A DNA stretch of 64,000 bases from Morganella morganii H1r (GTDB lineage: Bacteria; Pseudomonadota; Gammaproteobacteria; Enterobacterales; Enterobacteriaceae), in contig NZ_AYMP01000010.1 in assembly GCF_000633515.1 (NCBI RefSeq), positions 124,001-188,000 on the forward strand, read 5' to 3'. This document shows positions 34,668 through 44,026 of the stretch, piece after piece. Made by a program: the position numbers and the translations under genes. The notes beneath the pieces were generated by a model. The model was not told where the DNA came from, did no database searches, and was given only the letters and a program-made list of their open reading frames with translations. How positions within the stretch are numbered: position 1 is the stretch's first letter; each line of letters opens with the position of its first letter.

Positions 34668-36242
34668 CTATTCAGCGGTTCTGGTACTGGTGCGGATCAG
34701 GTAATCAAAGGCGCTGAGTGATGCTTTGGCTCCTTCGCCTGCTGCGATAATAATTTGTTTGTACGGCACGGTGGTACAGTCACCGGCACCGAACACTCCT
34801 TTAATACTGGTTTCGTTACGGGCATCGATCACAATCTCACCCATCGGGTTCAGATCCAGTGTTCCTTTCAGCCACTGCGTATTCGGCAGCAGGCCAATCT
34901 GAACGAAAATCCCCGCCAGTGTCAGTGTGTGAAGTTCACCGGATACACGATCTTTGTACTGTAAGCCGGTCACTTTGCTGCCGTCGCCGAGCACTTCGGT
35001 GGTTTGGGCATTCACAATAATATCCACGTTTGCCAGGCTGTGTAGTTTCTGCTGTAACACCGCATCGGCTTTCAGTTCCGGGGCGAATTCCAGCAGTGTG
35101 ACGTGTTCCACCACACCGGCCAGGTCGATAGCAGCTTCCACGCCGGAGTTACCGCCGCCGATCACTGCCACGGATTTCCCTTTGAACAGCGGGCCGTCAC
35201 AGTGCGGGCAGTAAGTCACCCCTTTGGTGCGGTATTCCTGTTCACCCGGAACACCCATATTACGCCAGCGGGCACCGGTACTGATAATGACGCTGCGCGC
35301 TTTCAGGGTGGCACCGGACGCGGTCTGTAACTGATGCAGGCCGCCTTGTTCCGTGGCCGGGATCAGCGCGGTGATGCTCTGGTTATCAATCACATCTGCG
35401 GTGTAATCTTCCACATGCACTTTCAGTGCTGCGGCCAGTTTTGCGCCTTCGGTTTTCGGCACGGAGATATAGTTTTCAATATCCACGGTATCCAGCACCT
35501 GGCCGCCGAAACGTTCTCCGATAAGCCCGGTGCGGATCCCTTTACGGGCGGCATACACGGCGGCAGATGCCCCGGCAGGGCCGCTGCCGACAATCAGCAC
35601 TTCATACGGTGCCTGCTGATTCAGGGCGTCAGCTGCACGTTTACCGGCATTGCTGTCCACTTTATTGACGATTTCCGCCAGTGTCATACGGCCCTGACCG
35701 AACTCGTTACCATTCAGGAAAACGGCCGGCACACCCATGATATTGCGTTCGGTGATCTCATTCTGAAACAGACCGCCGTCAATGGCCGTGTGTGTAATAT
35801 TCGGATTAAGCACCGTCATCAGGTTCAGTGCCTGCACCACATCCGGACAGTTATGACAGGAGAGTGAATAATAGGTTTCAAAATGGAATTCACCTTCCAG
35901 ATCACGCACCTGATCCAGTAATTCCTGTGCTTCTTTCGACGGATGACCGCCGACTTGTAACAGTGCTAACACCAGTGAGGTGAATTCATGACCCAGCGGG
36001 GAACCGGCAAAACGGATACCCTGAGTCTGTCCCGGATTTACAATCAGAAATGACGGCTTGCGTGCAGAGGCACTGTTATCTTCGCGAACGGTAATTTTCG
36101 GCGATAACTCAGCGATTTCCTGTAATAATGTCCTGATTTCACCGGACTTAGCACTGTCGTCAAGGGTTGATACCAGCTCAACCGGACGGGTTAATTTTTC
36201 GAGATACGCTTTAAGCTGCGCTTTCATTGTGTTATCGAGCAT
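34668..36242 (-). CDS. ahpF: Alkyl hydroperoxide reductase subunit F
   Basis: FAD-containing NAD(P)H-dependent disulphide reductase that recycles AhpC. It has 524 residues (E. coli AhpF 521). The start [20 protein letters not shown] matches the family and replaces an ATG 11 codons upstream. The tandem thioredoxin-fold N-terminus carries the relay [11 protein letters not shown]. The FAD site is [20 protein letters not shown], the redox-active pair is [12 protein letters not shown], and the nucleotide-binding site is [34 protein letters not shown] closes the flavin domain. It follows ahpC by 75 bases and ends at a strong terminator. Confidence 0.97.
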   Translation of the reverse strand: MLDNTMKAQLKAYLEKLTRPVELVSTLDDSAKSGEIRTLLQEIAELSPKITVREDNSASARKPSFLIVNPGQTQGIRFAGSPLGHEFTSLVLALLQVGGHPSKEAQELLDQVRDLEGEFHFETYYSLSCHNCPDVVQALNLMTVLNPNITHTAIDGGLFQNEITERNIMGVPAVFLNGNEFGQGRMTLAEIVNKVDSNAGKRAADALNQQAPYEVLIVGSGPAGASAAVYAARKGIRTGLIGERFGGQVLDTVDIENYISVPKTEGAKLAAALKVHVEDYTADVIDNQSITALIPATEQGGLHQLQTASGATLKARSVIISTGARWRNMGVPGEQEYRTKGVTYCPHCDGPLFKGKSVAVIGGGNSGVEAAIDLAGVVEHVTLLEFAPELKADAVLQQKLHSLANVDIIVNAQTTEVLGDGSKVTGLQYKDRVSGELHTLTLAGIFVQIGLLPNTQWLKGTLDLNPMGEIVIDARNETSIKGVFGAGDCTTVPYKQIIIAAGEGAKASLSAFDYLIRTSTRTAE

Positions 36243-36317
36243 GATTATTCCCTTAAAAAATCGGGTGCAATGCACCCGATAACAGTAAATAAGAAAGAAG
36301 ACGGAGAGAGGGGGGTC

Positions 36318-36881
36318 TTAGATTTTACCGACCAGGTCCAGTGACGGAGACAGAGTCGCCTCACCTTCTTTCCATTTTGCAGGGCAGACTTCACCCGGAT
36401 GGCTGGCAACATACTGAGCCGCTTTCACTTTACGCAGCAGGTCAGATGCGTCACGGCCGATACCTTCAGCAGTGATTTCAATCGCCTGGATGATACCCTG
36501 CGGGTCAACAACGAACGTACCGCGGTCAGCCAGACCTTCCAGTTCACGCATGTTTTCGAAGTTACGGGTCAGTGCGCCGGTCGGGTCACCGATCATTGCA
36601 TAGTTGATTTTGCCGATAGTTTCTGAGCTGCTGTGCCATGCTTTGTGAGTGAAATGGGTGTCAGTGGAGACAGAGTAGATATCCACGCCCATTTTCTGAA
36701 ATTCGTCGTAATGGTCAGCCAGGTCGCCTAACTCAGTCGGGCAGACAAAGGTGAAGTCAGCAGGATAAAAGAAGAAAATGCTCCATTTGCCTTCGGTGTC
36801 TTTTTCGGTGACTTCAACGAATTCACCGTTTTTGAATGCCATGTTTTTGAAAGGTTTGATTGGGGTATTAATTAAAGACAT
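36318..36881 (-). CDS. ahpC: Alkyl hydroperoxide reductase subunit C (peroxiredoxin)
   Basis: Typical two-cysteine peroxiredoxin that reduces hydrogen peroxide and organic peroxides, partnered with AhpF. It has 187 residues, the family length. The start [16 protein letters not shown] was chosen since AGGAGG lies 8 bases ahead; a start 11 codons upstream is spurious. The peroxidatic cysteine is in [11 protein letters not shown] (about C47) and the resolving cysteine in [11 protein letters not shown] (about C166). An OxyR-type operator lies about 60-95 bases upstream of the start. ahpC leads and ahpF follows. Confidence 0.97.
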   Translation of the reverse strand: MSLINTPIKPFKNMAFKNGEFVEVTEKDTEGKWSIFFFYPADFTFVCPTELGDLADHYDEFQKMGVDIYSVSTDTHFTHKAWHSSSETIGKINYAMIGDPTGALTRNFENMRELEGLADRGTFVVDPQGIIQAIEITAEGIGRDASDLLRKVKAAQYVASHPGEVCPAKWKEGEATLSPSLDLVGKI

Positions 36882-36939
36882 AGATGATTCCTCCTGTTTC
36901 GTTGAACACAACAATACGGAAAGCTGCGCGGGGAAGCCA

Positions 36940-36976
36940 ATGGCTTGCTGCTATCGATGTGATAGGTTTTATCTAA
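36940..36976 (-). promoter_or_regulatory. OxyR-type operator upstream of ahpC
   Basis: ATGG-N7-CTAT-N7-ATAG-N7-CTAA matches the OxyR pattern ATAG-N7-CTAT-N7-ATAG-N7-CTAT at 14 of 16 bases with exact spacing. On the minus strand a promoter TTGGCT (36935-36940) and TATTGT (36910-36915) lies just downstream, so the site adjoins the -35 box, as expected for OxyR activation. Confidence 0.75.
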
Positions 36977-37296
36977 CAATGGATTTATTTTAATAGTTTA
37001 CGGTACAAAAACGGCAGATATTGCGCACGGACAATAAGATCGCATTCCTGTTTGAAAATGCCTTCAATCAGGGGGATGATTGTTAAGATATGTATGAATA
37101 AAGATGAACAAAAAATTAGTGGCGTGATGACGTTTCAGCTTTCATTTTAAGGTCGCTGTGTTTATTATGCCCTCTTCTTTTTTTGACGGCGTAACTGGTT
37201 TTGGGCATTGGCCATAAGTAGACCAATCTGCTTTAACAGTCTTTTTTCAGTTACGGTTCTATCTGCATGACCTCCGGGATAGAGTGAATAGCATAA
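36977..37296. other. Intergenic region between ahpC and potA
   Basis: About 320 bases with divergent genes on either side. Apart from the ahpC operator at its left border I see no gene. TTGACG (about 37179-37184) could be a -35 box for potA, but no matching -10 box is clear. Confidence 0.4.
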
Positions 37297-38412
37297 ATGA
37301 CTGAGACAACCTCTCTGACACCACTTGTCACCCTGAAAGGGCTGAGCAAAAGCTTTGATGACAAGAACATTATTAAGCATTTAGACCTCACAATTAATCA
37401 TGGTGAGTTCGTCACCATTCTGGGCCCGTCCGGGTGCGGTAAAACCACGGTTTTACGGTTAATCGCCGGGCTTGAGGATGCGGATGAAGGCACCATTATG
37501 CTCGGCGACCAGGATATCACCCATATTCCTGCCGAACAGCGCCATATCAACACGGTTTTCCAGAGCTACGCTCTGTTTCCGCACATGACGGTCTTTGAAA
37601 ACGTTGCGTTCGGGCTGCGTATGCAGAAAACCCCGGAAAATGAAATTACACAGCGTGTGGAAGAAGCACTGAAAATGGTGCAGCTGGCGGATTTTGCCGG
37701 GCGCAAACCGGGCCACCTTTCCGGCGGACAGCAGCAGCGTGTTGCCATTGCCCGTGCGGTGGTGAATAAGCCGGAAGTGCTGCTGCTGGATGAATCCCTC
37801 TCCGCGCTCGATTACAAGCTGCGCAAACAGATGCAGAGTGAACTGAAAGCTCTTCAGCGTCAGCTGGGGATCACCTTTGTGTTTGTCACCCACGACCAGG
37901 AAGAGGCGCTGACCATGTCTGATCGTATCGTTGTGATGCGTGACGGCAGGATTGAGCAGGACGGTACCCCGCGTGAAATCTACGAGGAGCCGAAAAACCT
38001 GTTTGTGGCGCAGTTTATCGGTGAGATCAATATCTTTGATGCGGATGTTCTGCACCGAATCGATGAACAGCGGATCCGCGCAAATGTTGAAGGGCACGAG
38101 TGTGATATTTACACCACACTGGATGTCACGCCGGGGCAGAGAGTCCATGTGCTGCTGCGTCCGGAAGATCTGCGCGTTGAAGAGATCCATGATAATGAGC
38201 CGATTGCCGGGCTTATCGGTTATGTCCGTGAGCGCAACTATAAAGGCATGACGCTGGACTCCGAAGTGGAGATGGAAAACGGCAAACGGGTGATGGTCAG
38301 TGAGTTCTTTAATGAGGATGATCCGGATGTGGATCACTCACTGAATCAGAAAATTGCCGTGACATGGGTTGAAAGCTGGGAGGTGGTGCTGGGCGATGAA
38401 AATGACACGTAA
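37297..38412 (+). CDS. potA: Spermidine/putrescine ABC transporter ATP-binding protein PotA
   Basis: ATPase of the PotABCD polyamine importer on the cytoplasmic face of the inner membrane. It has 371 residues. Walker A is GPSGCGKTT, the Q-loop is [13 protein letters not shown], the ABC signature [14 protein letters not shown] and Walker [13 protein letters not shown], followed by the switch histidine in [16 protein letters not shown]-terminal regulatory OB-fold (about residues 240-371) contains [13 protein letters not shown]. It leads the potABC block and overlaps potB by 17 bases. Confidence 0.96.
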   Translation: MTETTSLTPLVTLKGLSKSFDDKNIIKHLDLTINHGEFVTILGPSGCGKTTVLRLIAGLEDADEGTIMLGDQDITHIPAEQRHINTVFQSYALFPHMTVFENVAFGLRMQKTPENEITQRVEEALKMVQLADFAGRKPGHLSGGQQQRVAIARAVVNKPEVLLLDESLSALDYKLRKQMQSELKALQRQLGITFVFVTHDQEEALTMSDRIVVMRDGRIEQDGTPREIYEEPKNLFVAQFIGEINIFDADVLHRIDEQRIRANVEGHECDIYTTLDVTPGQRVHVLLRPEDLRVEEIHDNEPIAGLIGYVRERNYKGMTLDSEVEMENGKRVMVSEFFNEDDPDVDHSLNQKIAVTWVESWEVVLGDENDT

Positions 38413-39256
38413 ACCATTCCAGACTATCGTGATCACGGGGATTGTCGCCTGGTTACTGCTGTTTGTTTTCCTGCCCAATCTGATGATCATCGGCACCAGT
38501 TTCCTGACACGCAATGACGCGAATCTGGTCGATATGGTCTTTACCCTCGACAATTACCGCCGCTTATTTGACCCGATGTATGCACAGGTGATGCTGCACT
38601 CGTTTAATATGGCGGTGATTGCCACGGTTTGCTGCCTGCTGATCGGCTATCCGTTTGCGGCGTTTATTGCAAGGATGCCGCAGAAGTATCGTCCGCTGAT
38701 GTTATTCCTGCTGATAGTCCCGTTCTGGACAAACTCTCTTATCCGTATTTACGGGCTGAAAATTTTCCTCAGTACACGCGGCTATCTGAATGAGTTTTTA
38801 TTATGGACAGGACTTATCGATAAACCCTTTAAGCTGATGTATACCTCTGAAGCAGTGGTGCTCGGGCTTATCTATATTTTGCTGCCGTTTATGGTGATGC
38901 CGCTTTATTCCGCGATTGAAAAGCTCGATAAATCCTTACTGGAGGCGGCACGCGATCTGGGGGCGAATAAAGTTCAGACCTTCTTCCGCATTATTCTGCC
39001 GCTGACCATGCCGGGCATTATCGCCGGTTGTCTGCTGGTGCTGCTGCCGGCGATGGGGCTGTTCTATGTGGCGGATCTGATGGGAGGGGCGAAAAACCTG
39101 CTGATTGGTAACGTGATAAAAAGTCAGTTCCTGAACATCCGTGACTGGCCGTTTGGTGCGGCAACCAGTATCTTCCTGACCGCAGCAATGGGGCTGCTGC
39201 TGTATGTTTATTACCGTGCGGCGAAAATGTTGAATAAGAACGGTGAACTGGAATGA
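38396..39256 (+). CDS. potB: Spermidine/putrescine ABC transporter permease PotB
   Basis: Inner-membrane permease with about six hydrophobic segments; 286 residues from [10 protein letters not shown] (E. coli PotB 285). The EAA loop that contacts PotA is [23 protein letters not shown]. An upstream in-frame ATG at 38369 lies inside potA and gives a non-family extension, so 38396 (or 38402) is preferred. Its end overlaps potC by four bases (ATGA). Confidence 0.95.
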   Translation: MKMTRKPFQTIVITGIVAWLLLFVFLPNLMIIGTSFLTRNDANLVDMVFTLDNYRRLFDPMYAQVMLHSFNMAVIATVCCLLIGYPFAAFIARMPQKYRPLMLFLLIVPFWTNSLIRIYGLKIFLSTRGYLNEFLLWTGLIDKPFKLMYTSEAVVLGLIYILLPFMVMPLYSAIEKLDKSLLEAARDLGANKVQTFFRIILPLTMPGIIAGCLLVLLPAMGLFYVADLMGGAKNLLIGNVIKSQFLNIRDWPFGAATSIFLTAAMGLLLYVYYRAAKMLNKNGELE

Positions 39257-40035
39257 TAGGACGCCTGTTACGCGGTGGTTTTATGACCATCATCTATGCT
39301 TATTTATACATCCCGATCGTTATCCTGATTGTGAACTCCTTTAACTCATCCCGTTTCGGGATCAACTGGCAGGGATTCACGACTGACTGGTACAGCACGC
39401 TGATCAATAATGACAGCCTGCTGCAGGCGGCAGGTCATTCACTGACGATGGCAATTCTGTCTGCCACATTCGCCACGGTTATCGGTTCACTGACAGCGGT
39501 GGCACTGTACCGCTACCGGTTCAAAGGAAAACCCTTTGTCGGCGGTATGCTGTTTGTGGTGATGATGTCGCCGGATATCGTGATGGCAATTTCCCTGCTG
39601 GTACTGTTTATGATCCTCGGGGTGTCGCTCGGTTTCTGGTCATTACTGTTCTCGCACATTACCTTCTGCCTGCCGTTTGTCGTGGTCACGGTCTATTCGC
39701 GGCTGAAAGATTTTGACGTAAAAATGCTGGAAGCGGCACGGGATCTGGGTGCCGGAGAATTCACCATTCTGCGCAAGATTATTCTGCCGCTGGCGTTACC
39801 GGCGGTGATTGCGGGCTGGCTGCTGAGCTTTACCCTGTCGATGGATGACGTGGTGGTTTCCTCATTTGTTACCGGGCCGGGCTATGAAATTTTGCCGCTG
39901 AAAATCTACTCAATGGTAAAAGTCGGGGTTTCGCCGGAAGTGAATGCGCTGGCCACGATTTTAATGGCACTTTCGCTGTTTATGGTCATCATCAGTCAGC
40001 TTGTGCTGCGTGACCGCTCACACAAACAGCAGTAA
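39253..40035 (+). CDS. potC: Spermidine/putrescine ABC transporter permease PotC
   Basis: Second membrane permease of the polyamine importer, 260 residues with six hydrophobic segments. The EAA loop is [20 protein letters not shown]. The N-terminal YAYLYIPIVILIVNSFNSSR and the segment SFTLSMDDVVVSSFVTGPG are typical of PotC. It is translationally coupled to potB. The gap of 217 bases to potD is unusually long for this operon. Confidence 0.95.
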   Translation: MIGRLLRGGFMTIIYAYLYIPIVILIVNSFNSSRFGINWQGFTTDWYSTLINNDSLLQAAGHSLTMAILSATFATVIGSLTAVALYRYRFKGKPFVGGMLFVVMMSPDIVMAISLLVLFMILGVSLGFWSLLFSHITFCLPFVVVTVYSRLKDFDVKMLEAARDLGAGEFTILRKIILPLALPAVIAGWLLSFTLSMDDVVVSSFVTGPGYEILPLKIYSMVKVGVSPEVNALATILMALSLFMVIISQLVLRDRSHKQQ

Positions 40036-40045
40036 CGGTTCTGTT

Positions 40046-40080
40046 ACCGGCGCGGTCTTCAGCGGATCCGCCGGTTTATT
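40046..40080 (+). other. Intercistronic hairpin between potC and potD
   Basis: ACCGGCG / CGCCGGT form a 7-bp GC-rich stem with a 16-base loop, followed by TTATT. The T tail is poor, so it may be a weak terminator or an RNA-processing/stability element shortly after potC. Confidence 0.35.
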
Positions 40081-40146
40081 ATGTGAATAATCCCGCATTG
40101 CAGCAGAATTTTCAATTCTGTTACCGTTTTATGACGTAATCGTTGC

Positions 40147-40175
40147 TTTACCCCCCGCTTTTCCGCTTTTATAAT
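40147..40175 (+). promoter_or_regulatory. Candidate promoter for potD
   Basis: TTTACC (40147-40152) and TATAAT (40170-40175) are separated by 17 bases. The -10 box is perfect. It lies about 78 bases before the potD ATG, giving the binding protein its own supply of transcript. Typical of binding proteins made in excess over the permease. Confidence 0.6.
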
Positions 40176-40252
40176 TGCTCTGCTTAATTAACAAAGGGGG
40201 CGTTACCGCCTGTGATATTCACTGATTAACCCGGGTTGAGGGAAACACTGAA

Positions 40253-41296
40253 ATGAAAAAGTGGTCCTTGCTGCTTGGTGCCGGTATTCTGGCAGCAGGC
40301 TTGAGTTCAGCATCAGCAGATGACAGTAAAACACTCTATTTCTATAACTGGACGGAATATGTTCCGCCGGGGTTATTAGAGCAGTTTACCAAAGAGACCG
40401 GAATCAAGGTGATTTACTCCACCTATGAATCCAACGAAAGCATGTACACCAAACTGAAGACTTACAAAGACGGGGCTTATGACCTGGTGGTGCCTTCAAC
40501 CTATTTTGTCGCCAAAATGCGTCATGAAGGAATGCTGCAGAAGATCGATAAATCAAAGCTGAGTCACTTTGATAACCTGGATCCGAATCTGCTGCACAAA
40601 CCGTTTGATCCGGAAAACGATTACTCGATCCCCTATATCTGGGGGGCGACTGCTATCGGGATTAACGGTGATGAGGTAGACCCGTCATCTGTGACTTCCT
40701 GGGCGGATCTGTGGAAGCCTGAGTACAAAAACAGTCTGCTGATGACCGATGATGCCCGCGAAGTATTCCAGATTGCCCTGAGCAAACTGGGTTATTCCGC
40801 AAATACCACTAATCCGGCAGAAATTGAGCAGGCTTATAAAGAGCTGCAAAAATTGCGACCGAATATTTTAGCGTTTAACTCCGATAACCCGGCAAACCCG
40901 TTTATGGAAGGGGAAGTCAATGTCGGGATGATCTGGAACGGCTCTGCTTATGTGGCACGTCAGTCCGGCCTGAATATTGATGTTGTCTGGCCTGAGGAGG
41001 GGGGGATCTTCTGGATGGACAGCCTGGCTATTCCGGCTAACGCTAAAAATCCGGAAGGCGCACATAAGCTGATTGATTTCCTGCTGCGTCCGGAAATTGC
41101 GGCACAGGTCGCACAGACTATCGGGTATCCGACCCCGAATCTGGCGGCGAAAAAACGGCTCCCGGCAGAGATTGTCAATGACAAATCACTTTATCCGGAT
41201 GAGGAAACCATCCGTAAAGGGCAATGGCAGGATGATGTGGGTGACACCAGTGTACTCTATGAAAACTATTATCAGAAGCTGAAAGCCGGCCGTTGA
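40253..41296 (+). CDS. potD: Spermidine/putrescine-binding periplasmic protein PotD
   Basis: Periplasmic receptor that delivers polyamines to PotBC. It has 347 residues with a signal peptide (MKKWSLLLGAGILAAGLSSASA, cut before DDSK). Family blocks are LYFYNWTEYVPPGLLEQFTK, VIYSTYESNESMYTKLKTY, DLVVPSTYFVAKM, WMDSLAIPANAKNPE and WQDDVGDTSVLYENYYQKLK. The aromatic and acidic residues that line the polyamine site (TWADL-like SSVTSWADLW, GEVNVGMIWNG) are present. It has its own likely promoter and a strong terminator follows. Confidence 0.96.
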   Translation: MKKWSLLLGAGILAAGLSSASADDSKTLYFYNWTEYVPPGLLEQFTKETGIKVIYSTYESNESMYTKLKTYKDGAYDLVVPSTYFVAKMRHEGMLQKIDKSKLSHFDNLDPNLLHKPFDPENDYSIPYIWGATAIGINGDEVDPSSVTSWADLWKPEYKNSLLMTDDAREVFQIALSKLGYSANTTNPAEIEQAYKELQKLRPNILAFNSDNPANPFMEGEVNVGMIWNGSAYVARQSGLNIDVVWPEEGGIFWMDSLAIPANAKNPEGAHKLIDFLLRPEIAAQVAQTIGYPTPNLAAKKRLPAEIVNDKSLYPDEETIRKGQWQDDVGDTSVLYENYYQKLKAGR

Positions 41297-41312
41297 TTTC
41301 ACTCTCCGTTTG

Positions 41313-41339
41313 AAAAAGCACCCCTGAGGTGCTTTTTTT
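41313..41339 (+). terminator. Terminator after potD
   Basis: AAAAAGCACC, loop CCTGA, GGTGCT and a run of seven T. A compact, strong intrinsic terminator that closes the pot block before the AT-rich region. Confidence 0.93.
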
Positions 41340-42626
41340 ATGTCTGTAATAAAGTGACATAACCTGAATAATTTCATTGCAAATAATATATAAGCAGGTG
41401 AGCAGAAATATTTTTAATTATTAAACAGAAGCTGAATCAATAATCTGTTTTATAAAAAAACGGTAAATGATACCAGTCACAAGGTGAATTTAATGCTGTC
41501 TCAGAGGGTTGTTTTATATCAATAATCATCTAATTTATTGATATATAATAGATAATTATACGTATTCCGGCGTAAATGAAAAGTGATATGCAAAGCGATA
41601 AATAAAAAATTACAAATACAACAAGTAAGTTACAAAAAAATACAATTAGACTGCAATATCATGCTGGATATCTTTTTTTGTTAAGAATAAAAACTTGAAA
41701 TTAAAGTGAAATATTCATAATGCAGCATTAAACACTCACTCACTGTGAATGTCAGATTTTAATATTTTTTTCTCGGGGCAGCATAACACGTGTCTATCTA
41801 AAAATAATTAGATGATTATAATTACGAAAGTGACACAAGTAGTGTGTAAATAGGTAACTATATATACCATTATTTGTTACTGGTTTTTTCAATCAACTCA
41901 TCCTGCGGATAGCTTACCAGCTGGTTTTTGAGCTTTTTCTAACCGTTGTGTTGTTTTTTTAGACGGTGAAGTGATTGAAATGTGACCGTTGCCACTTAAT
42001 TGATGTAAAGCGATGAAAAATATTTTGTTACGTGTGATCTATTTCACTTTTTATGTAGTCAGATCAAAGAATCATGGTTAGTGGATGGATTAGGATATAA
42101 TCAGACATCCTGATTTACATTCTCTCATTATTTCGGCTGATGCTACGGATAGCATAAAAAAAGCAGGGCGACGAATTAATCGCAAAATGACTAAGTGATA
42201 TTACTGAAAATATAACTTATCTTTATGTGACTAGTTAGTAATCCCGGTCTTATTTTGCTTAGGGAATAGTCTTAAATACGCAGAGTGATTTTAAATTTTG
42301 ATATCGTGATAAAGATTCTCACGTTTTTCTGTGGCGCTTAATTTTTTAATTGGTTAAATAGATAAACCTGGTTGGTTAAGCACTTCATCAAAATTCAGAT
42401 AAATCTGTTTATATCTGACAGATATAATTAAATTTCTTTGAAGTGTGATATCGATATTGAACTGAATTTAAATATTACGCCATAATTAAAACGAAATTAT
42501 TCATCATTTTAGTATTTCGCGAGAAATACTTTGTTCTTATTTAAAGTTTTTATACATAAAAAATATAGCTTTTAAGTAAACCTACTTAATTGAATTCACG
42601 ACTTATAGAGAAAATAGGTAGACATT
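41340..42626. other. Long AT-rich intergenic region at the T3SS border
   Basis: About 1290 bases without a credible gene, much richer in A and T than the pot genes. It contains the CRP-like site at 42033-42048 and a short inverted repeat ATGCTA / TAGCAT near 42138-42153 followed by an A run. It precedes the third MrpJ-type regulator and is a candidate target for H-NS-type silencing at the edge of a horizontally acquired secretion locus. No tRNA or integrase is seen. Confidence 0.6.
42033..42048 (+). promoter_or_regulatory. CRP-like site
   Basis: TGTGATCTATTTCACT fits TGTGA-N6-TCACA at 9 of 10 defined bases. It stands nearly 600 bases before the MrpJ-type gene, so either the transcript has a long leader or the site serves an upstream promoter. 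Catabolite control of the T3SS border is inference. Confidence 0.5.
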
Positions 42627-42941
42627 ATGGAAACTTCCGACTTTTATGCAGTCTTAGGCCACAGAATCCAATCAAGACGTAAAGAACTCGGGATTGTTAC
42701 GGTTAAATTAGCGCAAAAACTGAATATCAGTCAGCAACAGTTTAACCGTTATGAGCGCGGTGTCAGTAAAATCAGTCTGCATCATCTTATTGAATTATCT
42801 GAATTATTAGATGCGCCGGTCGAATGGTTCCTCAGCGGCAGAGCTGAAGCATCAGAACATCCGCATGAGCCGCATATTCAGATGCGTTCAAATCAGTTCA
42901 GAGCAGAAACGGTATTACTGAACGGTAAACAATTTATTTAA
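42627..42941 (+). CDS. MrpJ-type XRE-family helix-turn-helix regulator (copy 3)
   Basis: A 104-residue regulator with the helix-turn-helix RIQSRRKELGIVTVKLAQKL followed by NISQQQFNRYERGVSKISLH. Of the three copies in this window it is the nearest to MrpJ of Proteus in the recognition helix (SQQQF) and in the following ISLHHLIELSELLD block. The C-terminal about 35 residues are polar. It is convergent with the end of the prg/org operon. AGGTAGAC precedes the ATG. Likely links T3SS, adhesion and motility control, as an inference from family and place. Confidence 0.9.
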   Translation: METSDFYAVLGHRIQSRRKELGIVTVKLAQKLNISQQQFNRYERGVSKISLHHLIELSELLDAPVEWFLSGRAEASEHPHEPHIQMRSNQFRAETVLLNGKQFI

Positions 42942-42989
42942 ATCAGGATATTGTTTCTGCTGTTATCAATTTTGATACAACAGGCATTA

Positions 42990-43403
42990 TCAGCTAAACG
43001 CAGTAAGCCAGTCATCTTTTTTATTATTCTGGTCAAAATCAGCGGAAAGTACATCCGGTGCTAATCCCAGCTGTTTTTGATTTGCCATTTTAAGAAGATA
43101 TTGTTGGTAAAAGGCATGATAGTTAACAATGTCACCGCCAACCTGGCTTACTGATTTGCATATTTCCGTATCAGAATATTCCGGATTTTTTGTTAATTTA
43201 TTTTCAACGGTAATTAATAACGTTATTTTTTCTTTTATATTATTACCGGTATTATATCCATCTGTTCCCACTAACTTGAGCCCGTGATAAATATCTTCCT
43301 TTTTATTGAAATTACTGATAAGCCAGTCATGCAATCGTTTGGCTTTTTCATGATTTTCGCCGGTCTGAATATCCGGCTTTCCGGTGATACTGTCTATTTT
43401 CAT
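42990..43403 (-). CDS. OrgC-position T3SS protein, unassigned
   Basis: A 137-residue protein at the end of the prgHIJK-orgAB operon, where orgC stands in SPI-1. Sequence resemblance to OrgC is not evident to me, so the assignment is by place only. It is polar, without a signal peptide or membrane segment, mostly helical by composition (MKIDSITGKPDIQTGENHEK, YHAFYQQYLLKMANQKQLGL) and ends TAFS. It starts 5 bases beyond the orgB stop. It could be a secreted needle-assembly factor like OrgC or an unrelated substrate. Confidence 0.6.
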   Translation of the reverse strand: MKIDSITGKPDIQTGENHEKAKRLHDWLISNFNKKEDIYHGLKLVGTDGYNTGNNIKEKITLLITVENKLTKNPEYSDTEICKSVSQVGGDIVNYHAFYQQYLLKMANQKQLGLAPDVLSADFDQNNKKDDWLTAFS

Positions 43404-43408
43404 ATTTA

Positions 43409-44026
43409 TTATCCTTTTTTGTATAATGATAAATAGCTGCCGGAGATACCCGCCGGGCTGTCCGGAACAATACAGCTATTTATTTGTGTGACTTTTTCAC
43501 GGGCAAACGTTTCCGGTGTCAGAAAAAGTAATTTTTTCCCGGTACGTAATATGATGTTACGGCTGAAATGAAAAGATACCGGTACAGTGAAATCCGGATA
43601 CTCCGTCATTCCCTTTTTAAGTTCAGCCGGCAGAATTAATTCACATTCACACTCCGCAGCAAACTGTTCAGCCAGTTGGTGAATCAGCTGAAAACGTATT
43701 CCGGTATCATCAAAAAATGCGGTCAGTTCTTTTTCCAGGTCGTCAATTGCCACGGTGAGGTTCTGATGGATCACCGATTTATACTCATTTATCACCCGTA
43801 CCATTTCAGGCAGAGCCTGTGTCAGCCCCTGCTGAAAACCGGCATCAAAGCCTGTTTTGCGATGCTGTTCTGCTTTGTTTTCAGCCTGTTTTATCAGGCG
43901 GGCAGCATGATGGTTTGCCTGCCTGGTCAGATTACTGAGACGGCAAAGTGCAGAGACGTGGCGGCGTTTAATCAGTACGCCGTGTTTAACATGTAACAGC
44001 AGAGGATCAGGCAGTGAACGGCACAT
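43409..44026 (-). CDS. orgB: T3SS stator protein OrgB (SctL)
   Basis: Peripheral cytoplasmic protein of the sorting platform that tethers the ATPase InvC to SpaO. It has 205 residues from MCRSLPDPLLL. This start was chosen because the downstream block HGVLIKRRHVSAL matches the SctL N-terminal pattern, and earlier ATGs lie deep within orgA. A coiled region (NHHAARLIKQAENKAEQHRK, then FDAGFQQGLTQALPEMVRVI) is typical of FliH/SctL. It overlaps orgA by 20 bases. The C-terminal half is more diverged. Confidence 0.82.
   Translation of the reverse strand: MCRSLPDPLLLHVKHGVLIKRRHVSALCRLSNLTRQANHHAARLIKQAENKAEQHRKTGFDAGFQQGLTQALPEMVRVINEYKSVIHQNLTVAIDDLEKELTAFFDDTGIRFQLIHQLAEQFAAECECELILPAELKKGMTEYPDFTVPVSFHFSRNIILRTGKKLLFLTPETFAREKVTQINSCIVPDSPAGISGSYLSLYKKG

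Noticed and set aside
35334-35867. A 177-codon plus-strand frame within ahpF
   Set aside because: Antisense shadow of ahpF with no ribosome site and His/Phe-rich composition typical of shadows.
37165-37380. A 71-codon minus-strand frame overlapping the potA start
   Set aside because: No ribosome site, overlaps a conserved gene start, no recognisable product.
37459-38337. A 292-codon minus-strand frame within potA
   Set aside because: Antisense shadow of the conserved ATPase gene.
42138-42160. Short hairpin ATGCTA/TAGCAT with A-run as a terminator
   Set aside because: Only a 6-bp AT-rich stem; no gene on the strand that would need it. Noted in the intergenic entry only.
42942-42989. Interrupted inverted repeat (CTGTT-TCAA / TTGA-AACAG) between the third MrpJ-type gene and the orgC-position gene
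   Set aside because: Position suits a bidirectional terminator, but the stem is interrupted and lacks T runs, so I did not list it as a feature.
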